Part shown: in pieces, positions 16,025-23,670 of the stretch
Position numbering within the stretch: the stretch's first letter is position 1
Layout: every line of letters begins with the position of its first letter
Origin: DASQFI01 sp035633215
GTDB taxonomy: Bacteria > Acidobacteriota > Vicinamibacteria > Vicinamibacterales > SCN-69-37
Assembly (NCBI GenBank): GCA_035633215.1
Contig: DASQFI010000008.1
Location: 1 to 30,461, forward strand
Direction: 5' to 3'
DNA length: 30,461 bases
Program-made: the position numbers and the translations under genes
Notes under the pieces: model-generated
The model's database searches: none
Seen by the model: only the letters and a program-made list of their open reading frames with translations
Told to the model about the DNA's origin: nothing

Positions 16025-18619
16025 CTATCGCTGCGCCAACCGGCTGGCCCAGTGCATGATGACGACGGCGGAAGCAGCGGTCTCGCGGCCGCCCTCGATC
16101 AGCAGGAACCGCTGTCCGTCCGGCGACACGGCGTAGTCGTTGCGGCCGGCACTGCCCGAACCTCGCGCGACGGCGAAGAGTGCCCGCGACGGCCCGGCCG
16201 GGCGATCGGCATCGCGCGAGATCGGCGCGGCCATCAGCATGGTGGCGGTCAGATAAAACAGTTCCGTGCCGTCACGCCGCCACCGCGGTTGCTCGCCTCC
16301 GCCTGAGGACACACGCAGCGGCCCGCCTACCCGTCGCCACCCGTCCAGACGCTGGACGTAGATTTCCGCCTGACCCGTGGCGGTCGAGCGATAGGCCAGC
16401 CAGCGCCCATCGGGTGACAGCACGCCTTCGGTGTCTTCGAACTCGGAGGCGACGAGCGGAAAGGGCGCCGTGTCGTCCTGCATCGGCAGCACCCACAGGT
16501 CATTCAGCGTGTTGACCTCCTGGGTCTGGTAGACCACGAACCTGCCGTCCGGCGACCAGTCAGTCGGGCCGCCGCCGCGGTTCCAGGCGCGCACTTTCCG
16601 CGCGTCGTCGGCGCCATCGCTTCGGCGACGAAACACCGTCAGCGCGCCCCCACGATGCCCTTCCCAGACAACCTCGCGGTCGTCAGGCGAGAAGGCCGCG
16701 ACATGGTCAACGTCAGGGTCGTTGGTGAGTCGATTCCCTGCCGGCACCTTGGGGTCCTGAATCCAGAGGTCGAGGTTGCCGGTCGTCTGATCCGCCGCCG
16801 TGTACATCAGCCACGTGCCGCGCGGCGACAGATAGACCTCCCGATAGTCTCCCTCCGGACCGAAACCGCCGAGTGATCGGCCGTTGCGATCGCGCCACGT
16901 CAAACGCGCGCGGACCGCGCCGCCCGAAATGTAGGTCAACGCCCCACCGTCGCTGCTCTGGAACCCGCGGATCCCGTCCGCGATGGGAAACGGATCACCG
17001 ACCAACGTCAGGCTCGTGAGATCGATACGGCGGCCGACCAATCCCTGGTTCTGCACGTAAAGAATCACGTCGGGCGCGACGAAACCCACCACGCCCCCCG
17101 TGGCCGTGGCGGCCGCGGCCCATTCGAGCCGCCGGATCTCCCCGGACGTCAGATCCAGCACGTGCAGACCGGTCTCTCCACCCAACTGCCGGAAAAGCAG
17201 ATGGCGGCCCGAAGGCAAGAGCGCCAGATCGACGAACACCCCTTGTCGATCGGGGAACAGTTGGCGCGGGCTGCCGCCGTCGGCCGACACCCGGAACATA
17301 CCCGCCGGGCCGGCGACCACCATCTCACCCGCCGGTGTCCACACACCAGACGTCGGACCTTTGGTCTGACCTGCGGCAGCCACACGCTTCCGCGGCCCTC
17401 CACCGCGAGGAATCCTGTACAGCTCGTCGGCGGCAGTGAACGCAAGCTCGGTGCTGTCGGGTGACCAGAACACCACGCCGACGCCTTGCGTCCCCTCGAG
17501 CGGCCTCGCCTTCTCGTCGGCCAGCGCCCGCGTCCAAATCTGCCGCTGTCCGTCCGCATTGCCCACCAGGATCGCCAGGGATTGGCCATCGGGTGACACT
17601 TTGGGTGCTCCGATCAGCCGCGTCCCTTCGGGAGCCGGCTCGTGGAACACGAAGGGGACTTGCGGCGGAGTGCTCCGCACTCTCCACGTCGCCGCGGCGG
17701 CGGCCATGGCACCAATGGCCAGCGCTCCGGCCACCCACAGCACGAGCGCACGACGCGAGGCCGGCGCGGGCGTGTCCTCGACGCTCTCGAGCAGCAACTG
17801 CGCGTCGCCGATATCGCGCAGCCGCTTGCGCGGATCCTTCTGCAGACACGCTTGAAGCAGACGCCGCGCTCGTATCGGCACGCGCGACAAATCGGGTTCG
17901 CGCGTCAGCACGGCGGCAATCGACTCGCCCACTGTGTCGGCGGCGAAGGTGCGCTCACCCGTCAGCATCTCGTGCAGAATCACGCCGAAGGCCCACACGT
18001 CCGCCCGCCGATCCACGGGCCTGCCTTTCGCCTGCTCGGGCGCCATGTACGCCGCCGTGCCGAGGATCAGGCCCAGCGCGGTCAGGGCGGGCGACGTCAT
18101 CGTGGGTCCAGGGTCGTGGGACTTGCCCGCCGCAGCCTCTGGCGAAGGCGGGTCCAAGGCTTTCGCCAGCCCGAAATCGAGCACCTTCACCGTGCCGTCG
18201 TCGCGCACCTTGATGTTCGCGGGTTTGAGATCGCGGTGAATGATGCCCGCGTTGTGCGCGGCTTCGAGCGCTTCGGCGATTTGACGCGCGATGGGGAGCG
18301 CTTCGTCGAGTGGGAACGCGCCGCGTGCGAGACGCTGCGACAAATCCTCGCCCTCGACCAGTTCCATCACCAGGGCGCGATTCTCAATGCCGTAGATCGC
18401 CGCGATGTTGGGATGATTGAGCGACGCGAGCACCTGCGCTTCGCGCGTGAACCGCGCGAGCCGATCGGCGTCCTGTGCGAACGCCTCAGGCAGCACCTTG
18501 ATGGCGACGTCGCGATTGAGCGTCGTGTCCTTCGCCCGATAGACCTCCCCCATTCCGCCCGCGCCGATCTGGCCGGTGACTTCGTAGGGACCGAGCCGAG
18601 TGCCAGCAGTAAGAGCCAA
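16025..18619 (-). CDS. Ser/Thr protein kinase with PD40 beta-propeller (kinase 4)
   Basis: 864-aa Hanks-type kinase, probably starting at TTG 18619 (MALTAGTRLGPYEV). Glycine loop GAGGMG (19-24), K41, HRDLKPAN (128-135), DFG (148-150), and GTAAYMAPEQAKG. A membrane helix lies at 291-312 (LWVAGALAIGAMAAAAAT). The PD40/TolB propeller follows (VSPDGQSLAILV, FSPDDREVVWEG, WSPDGRFVVYQT, LSPDGRWLAYRS). A TATACT that could be a -10 box lies only 13 nt before the TTG, so the message may have little or no leader. Its 5' part is the main parent of the mosaic kinase at 29742-30461. The gene lies downstream of tandem IS-end-like repeats. Confidence 0.94.
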   Translation of the reverse strand: MALTAGTRLGPYEVTGQIGAGGMGEVYRAKDTTLNRDVAIKVLPEAFAQDADRLARFTREAQVLASLNHPNIAAIYGIENRALVMELVEGEDLSQRLARGAFPLDEALPIARQIAEALEAAHNAGIIHRDLKPANIKVRDDGTVKVLDFGLAKALDPPSPEAAAGKSHDPGPTMTSPALTALGLILGTAAYMAPEQAKGRPVDRRADVWAFGVILHEMLTGERTFAADTVGESIAAVLTREPDLSRVPIRARRLLQACLQKDPRKRLRDIGDAQLLLESVEDTPAPASRRALVLWVAGALAIGAMAAAAATWRVRSTPPQVPFVFHEPAPEGTRLIGAPKVSPDGQSLAILVGNADGQRQIWTRALADEKARPLEGTQGVGVVFWSPDSTELAFTAADELYRIPRGGGPRKRVAAAGQTKGPTSGVWTPAGEMVVAGPAGMFRVSADGGSPRQLFPDRQGVFVDLALLPSGRHLLFRQLGGETGLHVLDLTSGEIRRLEWAAAATATGGVVGFVAPDVILYVQNQGLVGRRIDLTSLTLVGDPFPIADGIRGFQSSDGGALTYISGGAVRARLTWRDRNGRSLGGFGPEGDYREVYLSPRGTWLMYTAADQTTGNLDLWIQDPKVPAGNRLTNDPDVDHVAAFSPDDREVVWEGHRGGALTVFRRRSDGADDARKVRAWNRGGGPTDWSPDGRFVVYQTQEVNTLNDLWVLPMQDDTAPFPLVASEFEDTEGVLSPDGRWLAYRSTATGQAEIYVQRLDGWRRVGGPLRVSSGGGEQPRWRRDGTELFYLTATMLMAAPISRDADRPAGPSRALFAVARGSGSAGRNDYAVSPDGQRFLLIEGGRETAASAVVIMHWASRLAQR

Positions 18620-18668
18620 ATCCGTGGCGTGAGTATATCGGTCTCACAAAGGCGGACCGTCCGGAAAG

Positions 18669-18711
18669 TGTTACCCATCTCCCCGGACTGATCTGTTACC
18701 TATCTGCCCGG
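18669..18711. mobile_element. Tandem 18-bp repeats resembling an IS/transposon end
   Basis: TGTTACCCATCTCCCCGG (18669-18686) and TGTTACCTATCTGCCCGG (18694-18711) are 16/18 identical with a 25-bp period. Spaced repeats beginning TGTTACC and ending CCCGG are the kind of transposase-binding ends found on some insertion sequences. No transposase is present, so this would be a solo end left by insertion and decay. The phosphatase gene stops inside the second repeat. Confidence 0.5.
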
Positions 18712-19238
18712 CCATTCCGGTCAGGTTCGCAACTCGTCAGCAGCTCGATCAATTCCGCAAGAGTTGCGTTGCCTGCGAGAATAGCTTCCTGCGGCAATCG
18801 TCCAGTTGCTTCCACCGTCTTAATTGCCTCCATGGGGGAAAGGCCTCGTGCGGCAACGAGCCAGGCTGCGAGCACGTGACCGGTTCGGCCGTTACCGCCC
18901 CAGCAATGGATAACCGTGCGTTCACCGCCAGTGTCGGCACTGCGCAGGAACGGCAGGATGTGTCCTCTGAGCGCTTGCCGTGAGCAGAGATGGTGGTCAG
19001 CGACCGGCTCCATGAGAACGTGGGCTGCGCCGAAGAGCTTCTTGTACTCGGCTTCAAGGTTGACCGGAAAGCCGGCCAGCTGCCCATCGTCGAGGAGGCA
19101 GCACACTCGGGTCACACCTCGAGAACGCATGAAAGTAGCCCACTCCAAGATGCTGGTCAGCGACGCGTCAGGCGTCCGCGCCCCGTAGGCTGTCGGCTCG
19201 CCGCTCCCGGCTGGCCCGAAGTTGAAGTTCGAATCCAT
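18696..19238 (-). CDS. Dual-specificity/tyrosine phosphatase-like protein
   Basis: 180-aa cysteine-dependent phosphatase. The P-loop is HCWGGNGRTG at 111-120, giving the CX5R signature (C112, R118). A candidate general acid is D81 in PVADHHL. The fold would be that of CDKN3/DSP-like protein phosphatases, which remove phosphate from tyrosine or serine/threonine. It is 44 bp downstream of the methyltransferase-rhodanese on the same strand and may be the last gene of that operon, or may serve the nearby kinases. The final residues NGRADR and the stop come from an IS-end-like repeat, so the original C-terminus may be lost. The catalytic part looks complete. Confidence 0.85.
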   Translation of the reverse strand: MDSNFNFGPAGSGEPTAYGARTPDASLTSILEWATFMRSRGVTRVCCLLDDGQLAGFPVNLEAEYKKLFGAAHVLMEPVADHHLCSRQALRGHILPFLRSADTGGERTVIHCWGGNGRTGHVLAAWLVAARGLSPMEAIKTVEATGRLPQEAILAGNATLAELIELLTSCEPDRNGRADR

Positions 19239-19282
19239 TTACGCACGCAGTTCATCAGCGCGTGACGCCTGTCAACCGAGTT

Positions 19283-20332
19283 TCATTTCTCGATGGGTTT
19301 CCCTGCCGCTTTCCACTTCTCAAAGCCGCCAAGGAGCGCCCGGGCATCCGTCAGACCGTGCTTTCTGAGCGTGAGCGCCGCACGGGCGCTCGTTTCTTCC
19401 GCCGGTCAACTGCAGTAGGTGACGACGGGCCTGCTCAACCGGCGAAGCCGTTCAACAGCATTTTCGACCGTCTCCAACGGAATGGAAAGCGCGCCAGGAA
19501 TACGACCGGCTGCGAAACTGTCATGGTCTCGAACGTCGACGATCGTCACGTGCCCTCCCGATGCGAGCGTCGTCAATTCTTCGTGAGAGATTCTCAGCGA
19601 CGGATCCTTCAAGGCCGCGCTCGCGGTTTCGCCAAGGTCCACAGCAGCAGCCGTGGTAGGGGCCGGTAGATCGCCGGGCTGAAGCGCCATCAGCCATTCG
19701 AGATCGCCGCCACGGACGGTGAACGGATCCTGGAGTCCAACGACACGAAATCCTGCCGACCGCGCGTCCTGCAGCACATGTTCCGGATCTATCTCATGAT
19801 TCCGGGTTTGCTCCGCCCGAGACCGGCCTCTGCGCGACGCGCCAACTGGCTCGACAATGACAAGTCGCCCTTCGGGTTTCAGCGCACGGCGCAGCGCCGA
19901 GAGCATCGATTGGTGCTGATCCATTTCATGGTAGGCATTGACGATGAGAGCGGCATCGATGACGCCTTCAGGGAGGTTAGGGCTATCCGGTGCGCCCTTT
20001 ACGACGATCACGTTTTGAATGCCGTCCTGTTGGAGCCGCTTTCTCAAGCGGTCAATCGCGCTGTCGTCGATATCGACGGCGTAAACCCGGCCACTGGATT
20101 GGACCGCTCGAGCCAACCGAGTAGTAAAGAACCCATCTCCGGCGCCGATGTCGGCAACAGTCGCCCCAGGTCGGACGTTCATCGCCGCGAGAATCTGTGG
20201 GACCTTCTGCCATTGTTCGCGGCGCCCTTCCTGATCGGCGCGACTCTGGCTGATCAGGCCGTCGCTCACGAGCACGAGGGCGACCGTCGACAGTGACCAA
20301 ACGAACCGCCAGTTACGCAATAACGAGCGCAT
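19283..20332 (-). CDS. Exported methyltransferase-rhodanese fusion, probable selenoprotein (UGA at codon 309)
   Basis: 349 aa when TGA 19408-19406 is read through (308 aa otherwise). Residues 10-30 are a signal peptide or anchor. Residues 42-200 are a class I SAM methyltransferase with ADIGAGDGFF (60-69), VYAVDID and LIVNAYHEM. Residues 245-349 are a rhodanese domain (TIVDVRDHDSFAAGRIPGALSIP). The frame stops in the active-site loop at YCS-UGA, and the same frame then gives PAEETSARAAL, LLGGFEKW and a stop at 19283. Relatives read YCxCPxExTSAR, so UGA replaces the second cysteine. A perfect 7-bp hairpin starts 14 nt after the UGA. I infer selenocysteine; a TGC-to-TGA nonsense mutation is the alternative. 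A GGAGG lies just before the ATG, 12 bp after the cupin stop. Confidence 0.72.
19373..19391 (-). promoter_or_regulatory. Candidate bacterial SECIS hairpin (rhodanese)
   Basis: In the mRNA sense, GAGCGCC and GGCGCTC form a perfect 7-bp stem around the loop CGUGC. The stem begins 14 nt after the in-frame UGA (19408-19406), which puts the loop 21 nt after it. Bacterial SECIS elements lie directly downstream of the UGA, need a short stem and a G in the first two loop positions; here the second loop base is G. A chance hairpin in GC-rich DNA cannot be excluded. Confidence 0.6.
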
Positions 20333-20344
20333 ACGGAACCTCCG

Positions 20345-20845
20345 TTACTTTTTCCTCGGGTCGTCTGCGGGGTTGACGTACGTGATGCCCCATGGACCCA
20401 TTCCGTGGAGTTGAATGACGGTCTCAGTCTTCGTGAAAGCAAAGTGATTGGTTTTCGGCGGCATCAGCGCAAAGCTGCCAGCCGTGAGAGGTTTGCCTTC
20501 GCTTTCGTCCAACTTATCACCCATACCCATATAGAACGTCCCGGAGATGATCGTCACATGCTCGTCGGCAGGGTGCCAATGTGCCGGAATCTTATAGTTC
20601 GCCGGGATCTGAAGCCGCAGCGTGAACAGGCCCGCCTTGGCGGGATCGCCCTCGAGCACAGCGGCCTTCGAGCCTGGCGGAAGTGACGGAGGACCGTCGC
20701 CCCATCCCACATCTCCCGGCATCACCATCACGTGCTGGGGCTCCGAAGCGGGAGGGGTGGCATTCTGAGAAAAGGCAAGCGCGCTTACAGTCAGCGTCAG
20801 GACCGCAGGACTCACCGAAACTGTACGAATGATTCGTGGCTTCAT
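20345..20845 (-). CDS. Exported cupin-domain protein
   Basis: 166 aa from ATG 20845, with a signal peptide (RTVSVSPAVLTLTVSALAFS). A single cupin barrel follows: motif 1 AHWHPADEHVTIISGTFYMGMG supplies two histidines and a glutamate, and motif 2 PPKTNHFAF supplies the third histidine, so a metal site is intact. It may bind a metal or act as a small dioxygenase or isomerase; function cannot be fixed from the sequence. It lies in the ArsR-type operon between the two-methyltransferase block and the methyltransferase-rhodanese, with a 12-bp gap to the latter. An upstream in-frame start at 20887 would put extra charged residues before the signal peptide and is less likely. Confidence 0.85.
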   Translation of the reverse strand: MKPRIIRTVSVSPAVLTLTVSALAFSQNATPPASEPQHVMVMPGDVGWGDGPPSLPPGSKAAVLEGDPAKAGLFTLRLQIPANYKIPAHWHPADEHVTIISGTFYMGMGDKLDESEGKPLTAGSFALMPPKTNHFAFTKTETVIQLHGMGPWGITYVNPADDPRKK

Positions 20846-20900
20846 AGGTTGCCTGTTATTAAAAATCTCGCGACCGGACCCGCGCAACGGGCTCCAAGCG

Positions 20901-21558
20901 TCACCCGGTCTCCCTTGTGTAGACGTCGACGTGCCAAAAGAACGTGGCGGCTCGGCTTATGCGGTGCAGGCCCTCTTTGCGCAGGGCGGCGTGAATCTCG
21001 GCCGGAGGATGTACAAAGGCTCGAAAGGCGTCCTGAGACCACCGGCGCCGCAGGTTTTCGAGACCCAGGACCAGACGAGTATCTAGCCCGGTTCCACGGA
21101 TATGTCAGACCCAGAACACGACGAGATCGAGCCGCCGCCAGTTCCAGAAGCGGCCGCCAGGCCGGATAGCAGCAGACGGCTCGATCCAGCACCACAAGGT
21201 CAGCAGGAGCGATCTCTTGGCCGGTCTCGACGAAATCACCTTGTGCGAAGTGCACGCGCCTCGCCACGCCGGAACGCTGCGCTTCCTCGCGCGCCGCCTC
21301 AAGGTATGCCGGAGATGTATCAGCGAGGACCGCGTCTCTGGCTCCCTGCTTCAGCAGCTCGAACGTCATCGTGCCGAGTCCGGATCCGATGTCGAGCACA
21401 GACGATCCGGTCACACCGGTGCGCATCAGACCCTGGAGCAGCAGGCGACCCCTTTTGTCCAGTCCCTTGCGATGATACCGCTGCAGATCGGCCTCCGCCG
21501 CCGCGCGACCAAAATGTCGCGCGGTCGCTTCGCAATCGACCTTGCCGCAACAGGACAT
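20901..21558 (-). CDS. SAM-dependent methyltransferase, frameshifted
   Basis: Class I methyltransferase beginning MSCCGKVDCEATARHFG, with a cysteine-rich start. The SAM site is VLDIGSGLGTMTFELL (residues 54-69), then VLADTSPAYLEAAR and LVVLDRAVCCYPAW. The frame is interrupted at about 21081-21092 by one extra base: after GLTYPWNR it shifts to LDTRLVLGLENLRRRW, AFRAFVHPPAEIHAALRKEGL and WHVDVYTRETG, stopping at 20901. The shifted part is clearly the family C-terminus; the unshifted frame (to 20842) is R/P/S-rich nonsense. It could be a recent pseudogene, a sequencing indel or, less likely, programmed frameshifting. The start is only 2 nt after the stop of the ArsM-like gene. Confidence 0.8.
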
Positions 21559-21560
21559 CG

Positions 21561-22343
21561 TTACGGCTTTCTCGCGTAGACGTTGACCCCGCTGACGCCA
21601 TATTTGCGAGCGACGCGTTCCTTCGTCGTTCCCGCGAAACAGTCGAATCGTTCCCGGATGGCGACGTGGCGGAATCCGATCGCGCTAAGCACACCGATGA
21701 GCTCTGCCTCCGGCAGAGCGCCAGCAATTCAACCCGTCCACAGATCGATGTTTCGTCTGATCGACTCGCTCAGCTCTCCCGCGACGACGATGTCTCCGTA
21801 GAGAAACTCGCCACCGGGGCTGAGGACACGAAACACTTCGGCGAACGCCCGCTGTTTGTCGGGCGTCAGATTCAGGACGCCGTTGGAAATCACCGCGTCG
21901 GCCGTGGCCGTGTCAAGCGGCAGATCCATCGCATCGCCGACGCGGACCTCGACGTGGCGGAGTCCAAGTTCAGCCGCGCTGGCCCGCGCGCGTCGGGCCA
22001 TCGCGTCAGTCATGTCGACGCCGATCGCGCAGCCTTCGGGTCCAATCGCCCGCGCGGCGAGGAGCAGATCCATGCCTGCGCCGCACCCGATATCGACAAC
22101 CGTCGAGCCCGATCGGAGAGGCGCGATGCGGTGCGGGTTGGCGACACCGGCGAACGCCGCTGTTGTGTCGGGCGGAAGCGCGTCGAGCGCGACCCGGTCG
22201 TAGCGTAGCCGGTCGGCGGCATAGGCCGGGCCACGATGGAAGTGAAACTCGCCCGACGGCTCCGCCGCCACACGAGCGTAGATGGACTGGATTTCGCGAC
22301 GAAGCTGGAGCGTGTCCAGATCCACCGGGCATGTCACAGCCAT
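21561..22343 (-). CDS. ArsM-like methyltransferase, probable selenoprotein (UGA at codon 205)
   Basis: 260 aa if TGA 21731-21729 is read through (204 aa otherwise). It resembles arsenite SAM methyltransferases: VVDIGCGAGMDLLLAAR (82-98), GPEGCAIGVDMTDAM, SNGVLNLTPDKQRAFAEVFRVL and GDIVVAGELSESIR. The frame meets UGA in LWTG-UGA-IAGALPEAEL, then continues LSAIGFRHVAIRERF to YGVSGVNVYARKP and TAA at 21561, two bases before the next gene's ATG. ArsM relatives have cysteine here (GCVAGA), an arsenic-binding thiol. The other core cysteine (SNCVINL) is Gly155, so the substrate may differ from arsenite. A perfect 8-bp hairpin starts 9 nt after the UGA. Selenocysteine is inferred; nonsense mutation is the alternative. 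GAGGTG precedes the ATG. Confidence 0.75.
21701..21719 (-). promoter_or_regulatory. Candidate bacterial SECIS hairpin (ArsM-like gene)
   Basis: In the mRNA, GCUCUGCC and GGCAGAGC pair in a perfect 8-bp stem with the loop GGA. The stem starts 9 nt after the in-frame UGA (21731-21729) and the loop begins 18 nt after it, close to the spacing in the E. coli fdhF SECIS. The first loop bases are GG, fitting the known need for a G there for SelB binding. Confidence 0.66.
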
Positions 22344-22371
22344 GTCAGCACCTCTCTTTCACACTGTCAGT

Positions 22372-23652
22372 TCACGGCGTGGCCTGAAGCACGGTCACTC
22401 GCATCTGAGGCAGCGTTTCGCTCATTCGCGCCGCAACGACCACCCCGGACACGAACGTCAAAGCGGCGACGACCCACAACGCCCCCGAGAGCCCGAGCGC
22501 ATCCGCAGTGGCGCCGGCAATCAGCGCACCGACGGCATAGCCGAGATCGCGCCACAACCGGTAAACACCAACGGCCGATGCACGCCAGGACGGATGTGCC
22601 ACGTCGCCGATGGCGGCGAGCAGCGTGGGATACACCATCGCCGTGCCGAGCCCGAGCAGGACGCCACCTGTCACAAAGCCCCAAAACCCGACGGCCAGCG
22701 CGATGACGCCGATGCCCGCCGCCTGGGTCCACATGCCGGCCGCGATGAGGTGTTTTCTTCCCACGCGGTCGGACCAAGTCCCGGTCGCCAACTGAGCGAT
22801 GCCCCAGGTCGCCGGGTACACAGCGGCGAGGAGGCCGACCTGATCGAGACGGAGTCCCGCGGCTGCGAACACGACAGGAAACAATCCCCAGGCCATCCCG
22901 TCATTGATGTTGCTGACCAAGCCCGCCTGGCTGATCGAAGAAAGCGTCCGGTCGCGAATCGTCGTGCGCCAAAAGACGTCACTGGCACGCAAACTCGCGC
23001 CGGCGTTCTCCGTCTTGAGCTCCGACGTCTCCTGCTCGACATAGCCGATCGTGTCTCTCACGGCGAAGATCGAGAGGCACAACCCCATCGCGACAAATCC
23101 AATGCCCAGATAGAACGGCTCGGGTCTCAGGCCGTACCGTGCGGCGATCACACCAGTTGCGAGTGCCGCGGCCGCCACGGCAACATAGCCCGCGAATTCA
23201 TTGAGGCCCATCGCGAGCCCGCGACGAGCTTGGCCGACAAGATCGATCTTCATGATGACCGTCGTCGACCACGTGAGTCCTTGACTCACGCCGAGGAACG
23301 CATTGGCCACGAGTATCCAGGGCCACGTGGGCGCCCACATCAGCAGGAACGGCACTGGGGCCGCAACGAGCCAGCCCGCGACGAGCACGCGCTTGCGACC
23401 GAGACGGTCCGACAGATGACCAGCGGCATAGTTGGTGAGCGCTTTGGTAATGCCGAACACGACGATGAACGACAGCACGGCAGCTCGAGCGGCCAGATGG
23501 AATTCGGACTCGGCGAGTGCCGGCAGAATTGTCCGCTCGAGGCCGACCATCCCTCCCACGAAGGCATTGATCAGGACGAGCCAGCAAAACTGCACCAGGT
23601 TCTGGCGCAGACCAAGGCGAATGGAGGCGCCGGGCGATGTGCTCAACGCCAT
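22372..23652 (-). CDS. MFS transporter
   Basis: 426-aa major facilitator superfamily transporter with about 12 hydrophobic helices. The conserved loop 2-3 motif is present as GHLSDRLGRKRVLVAG, and its second-half counterpart as GTWSDRVGRKHLIAAG. A cytoplasmic loop near 210-240 separates the halves. It is the second gene of the ArsR-type operon, 18 bp after the regulator and 28 bp before the ArsM-like gene. From this position it probably exports the toxic compound, or its methylated product, sensed by the regulator. MFS proteins such as ArsJ and ArsK play such a role in arsenic resistance, but the substrate here cannot be told. Confidence 0.92.
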   Translation of the reverse strand: MALSTSPGASIRLGLRQNLVQFCWLVLINAFVGGMVGLERTILPALAESEFHLAARAAVLSFIVVFGITKALTNYAAGHLSDRLGRKRVLVAGWLVAAPVPFLLMWAPTWPWILVANAFLGVSQGLTWSTTVIMKIDLVGQARRGLAMGLNEFAGYVAVAAAALATGVIAARYGLRPEPFYLGIGFVAMGLCLSIFAVRDTIGYVEQETSELKTENAGASLRASDVFWRTTIRDRTLSSISQAGLVSNINDGMAWGLFPVVFAAAGLRLDQVGLLAAVYPATWGIAQLATGTWSDRVGRKHLIAAGMWTQAAGIGVIALAVGFWGFVTGGVLLGLGTAMVYPTLLAAIGDVAHPSWRASAVGVYRLWRDLGYAVGALIAGATADALGLSGALWVVAALTFVSGVVVAARMSETLPQMRVTVLQATP

Positions 23653-23670
23653 GGGCGCGCCACTCGCATC

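Noticed and set aside
20846..20887. Upstream start (20887) for the cupin
   Set aside because: It would place 14 charged residues in front of an obvious signal peptide. ATG 20845 fits better.
20842..20900. C-terminal extension of the second methyltransferase to 20842, which overlaps the cupin ATG as ATGA
   Set aside because: The extension is R/P/S-rich nonsense, while the shifted frame ending at 20901 gives the family C-terminus. The ATGA overlap looks accidental.
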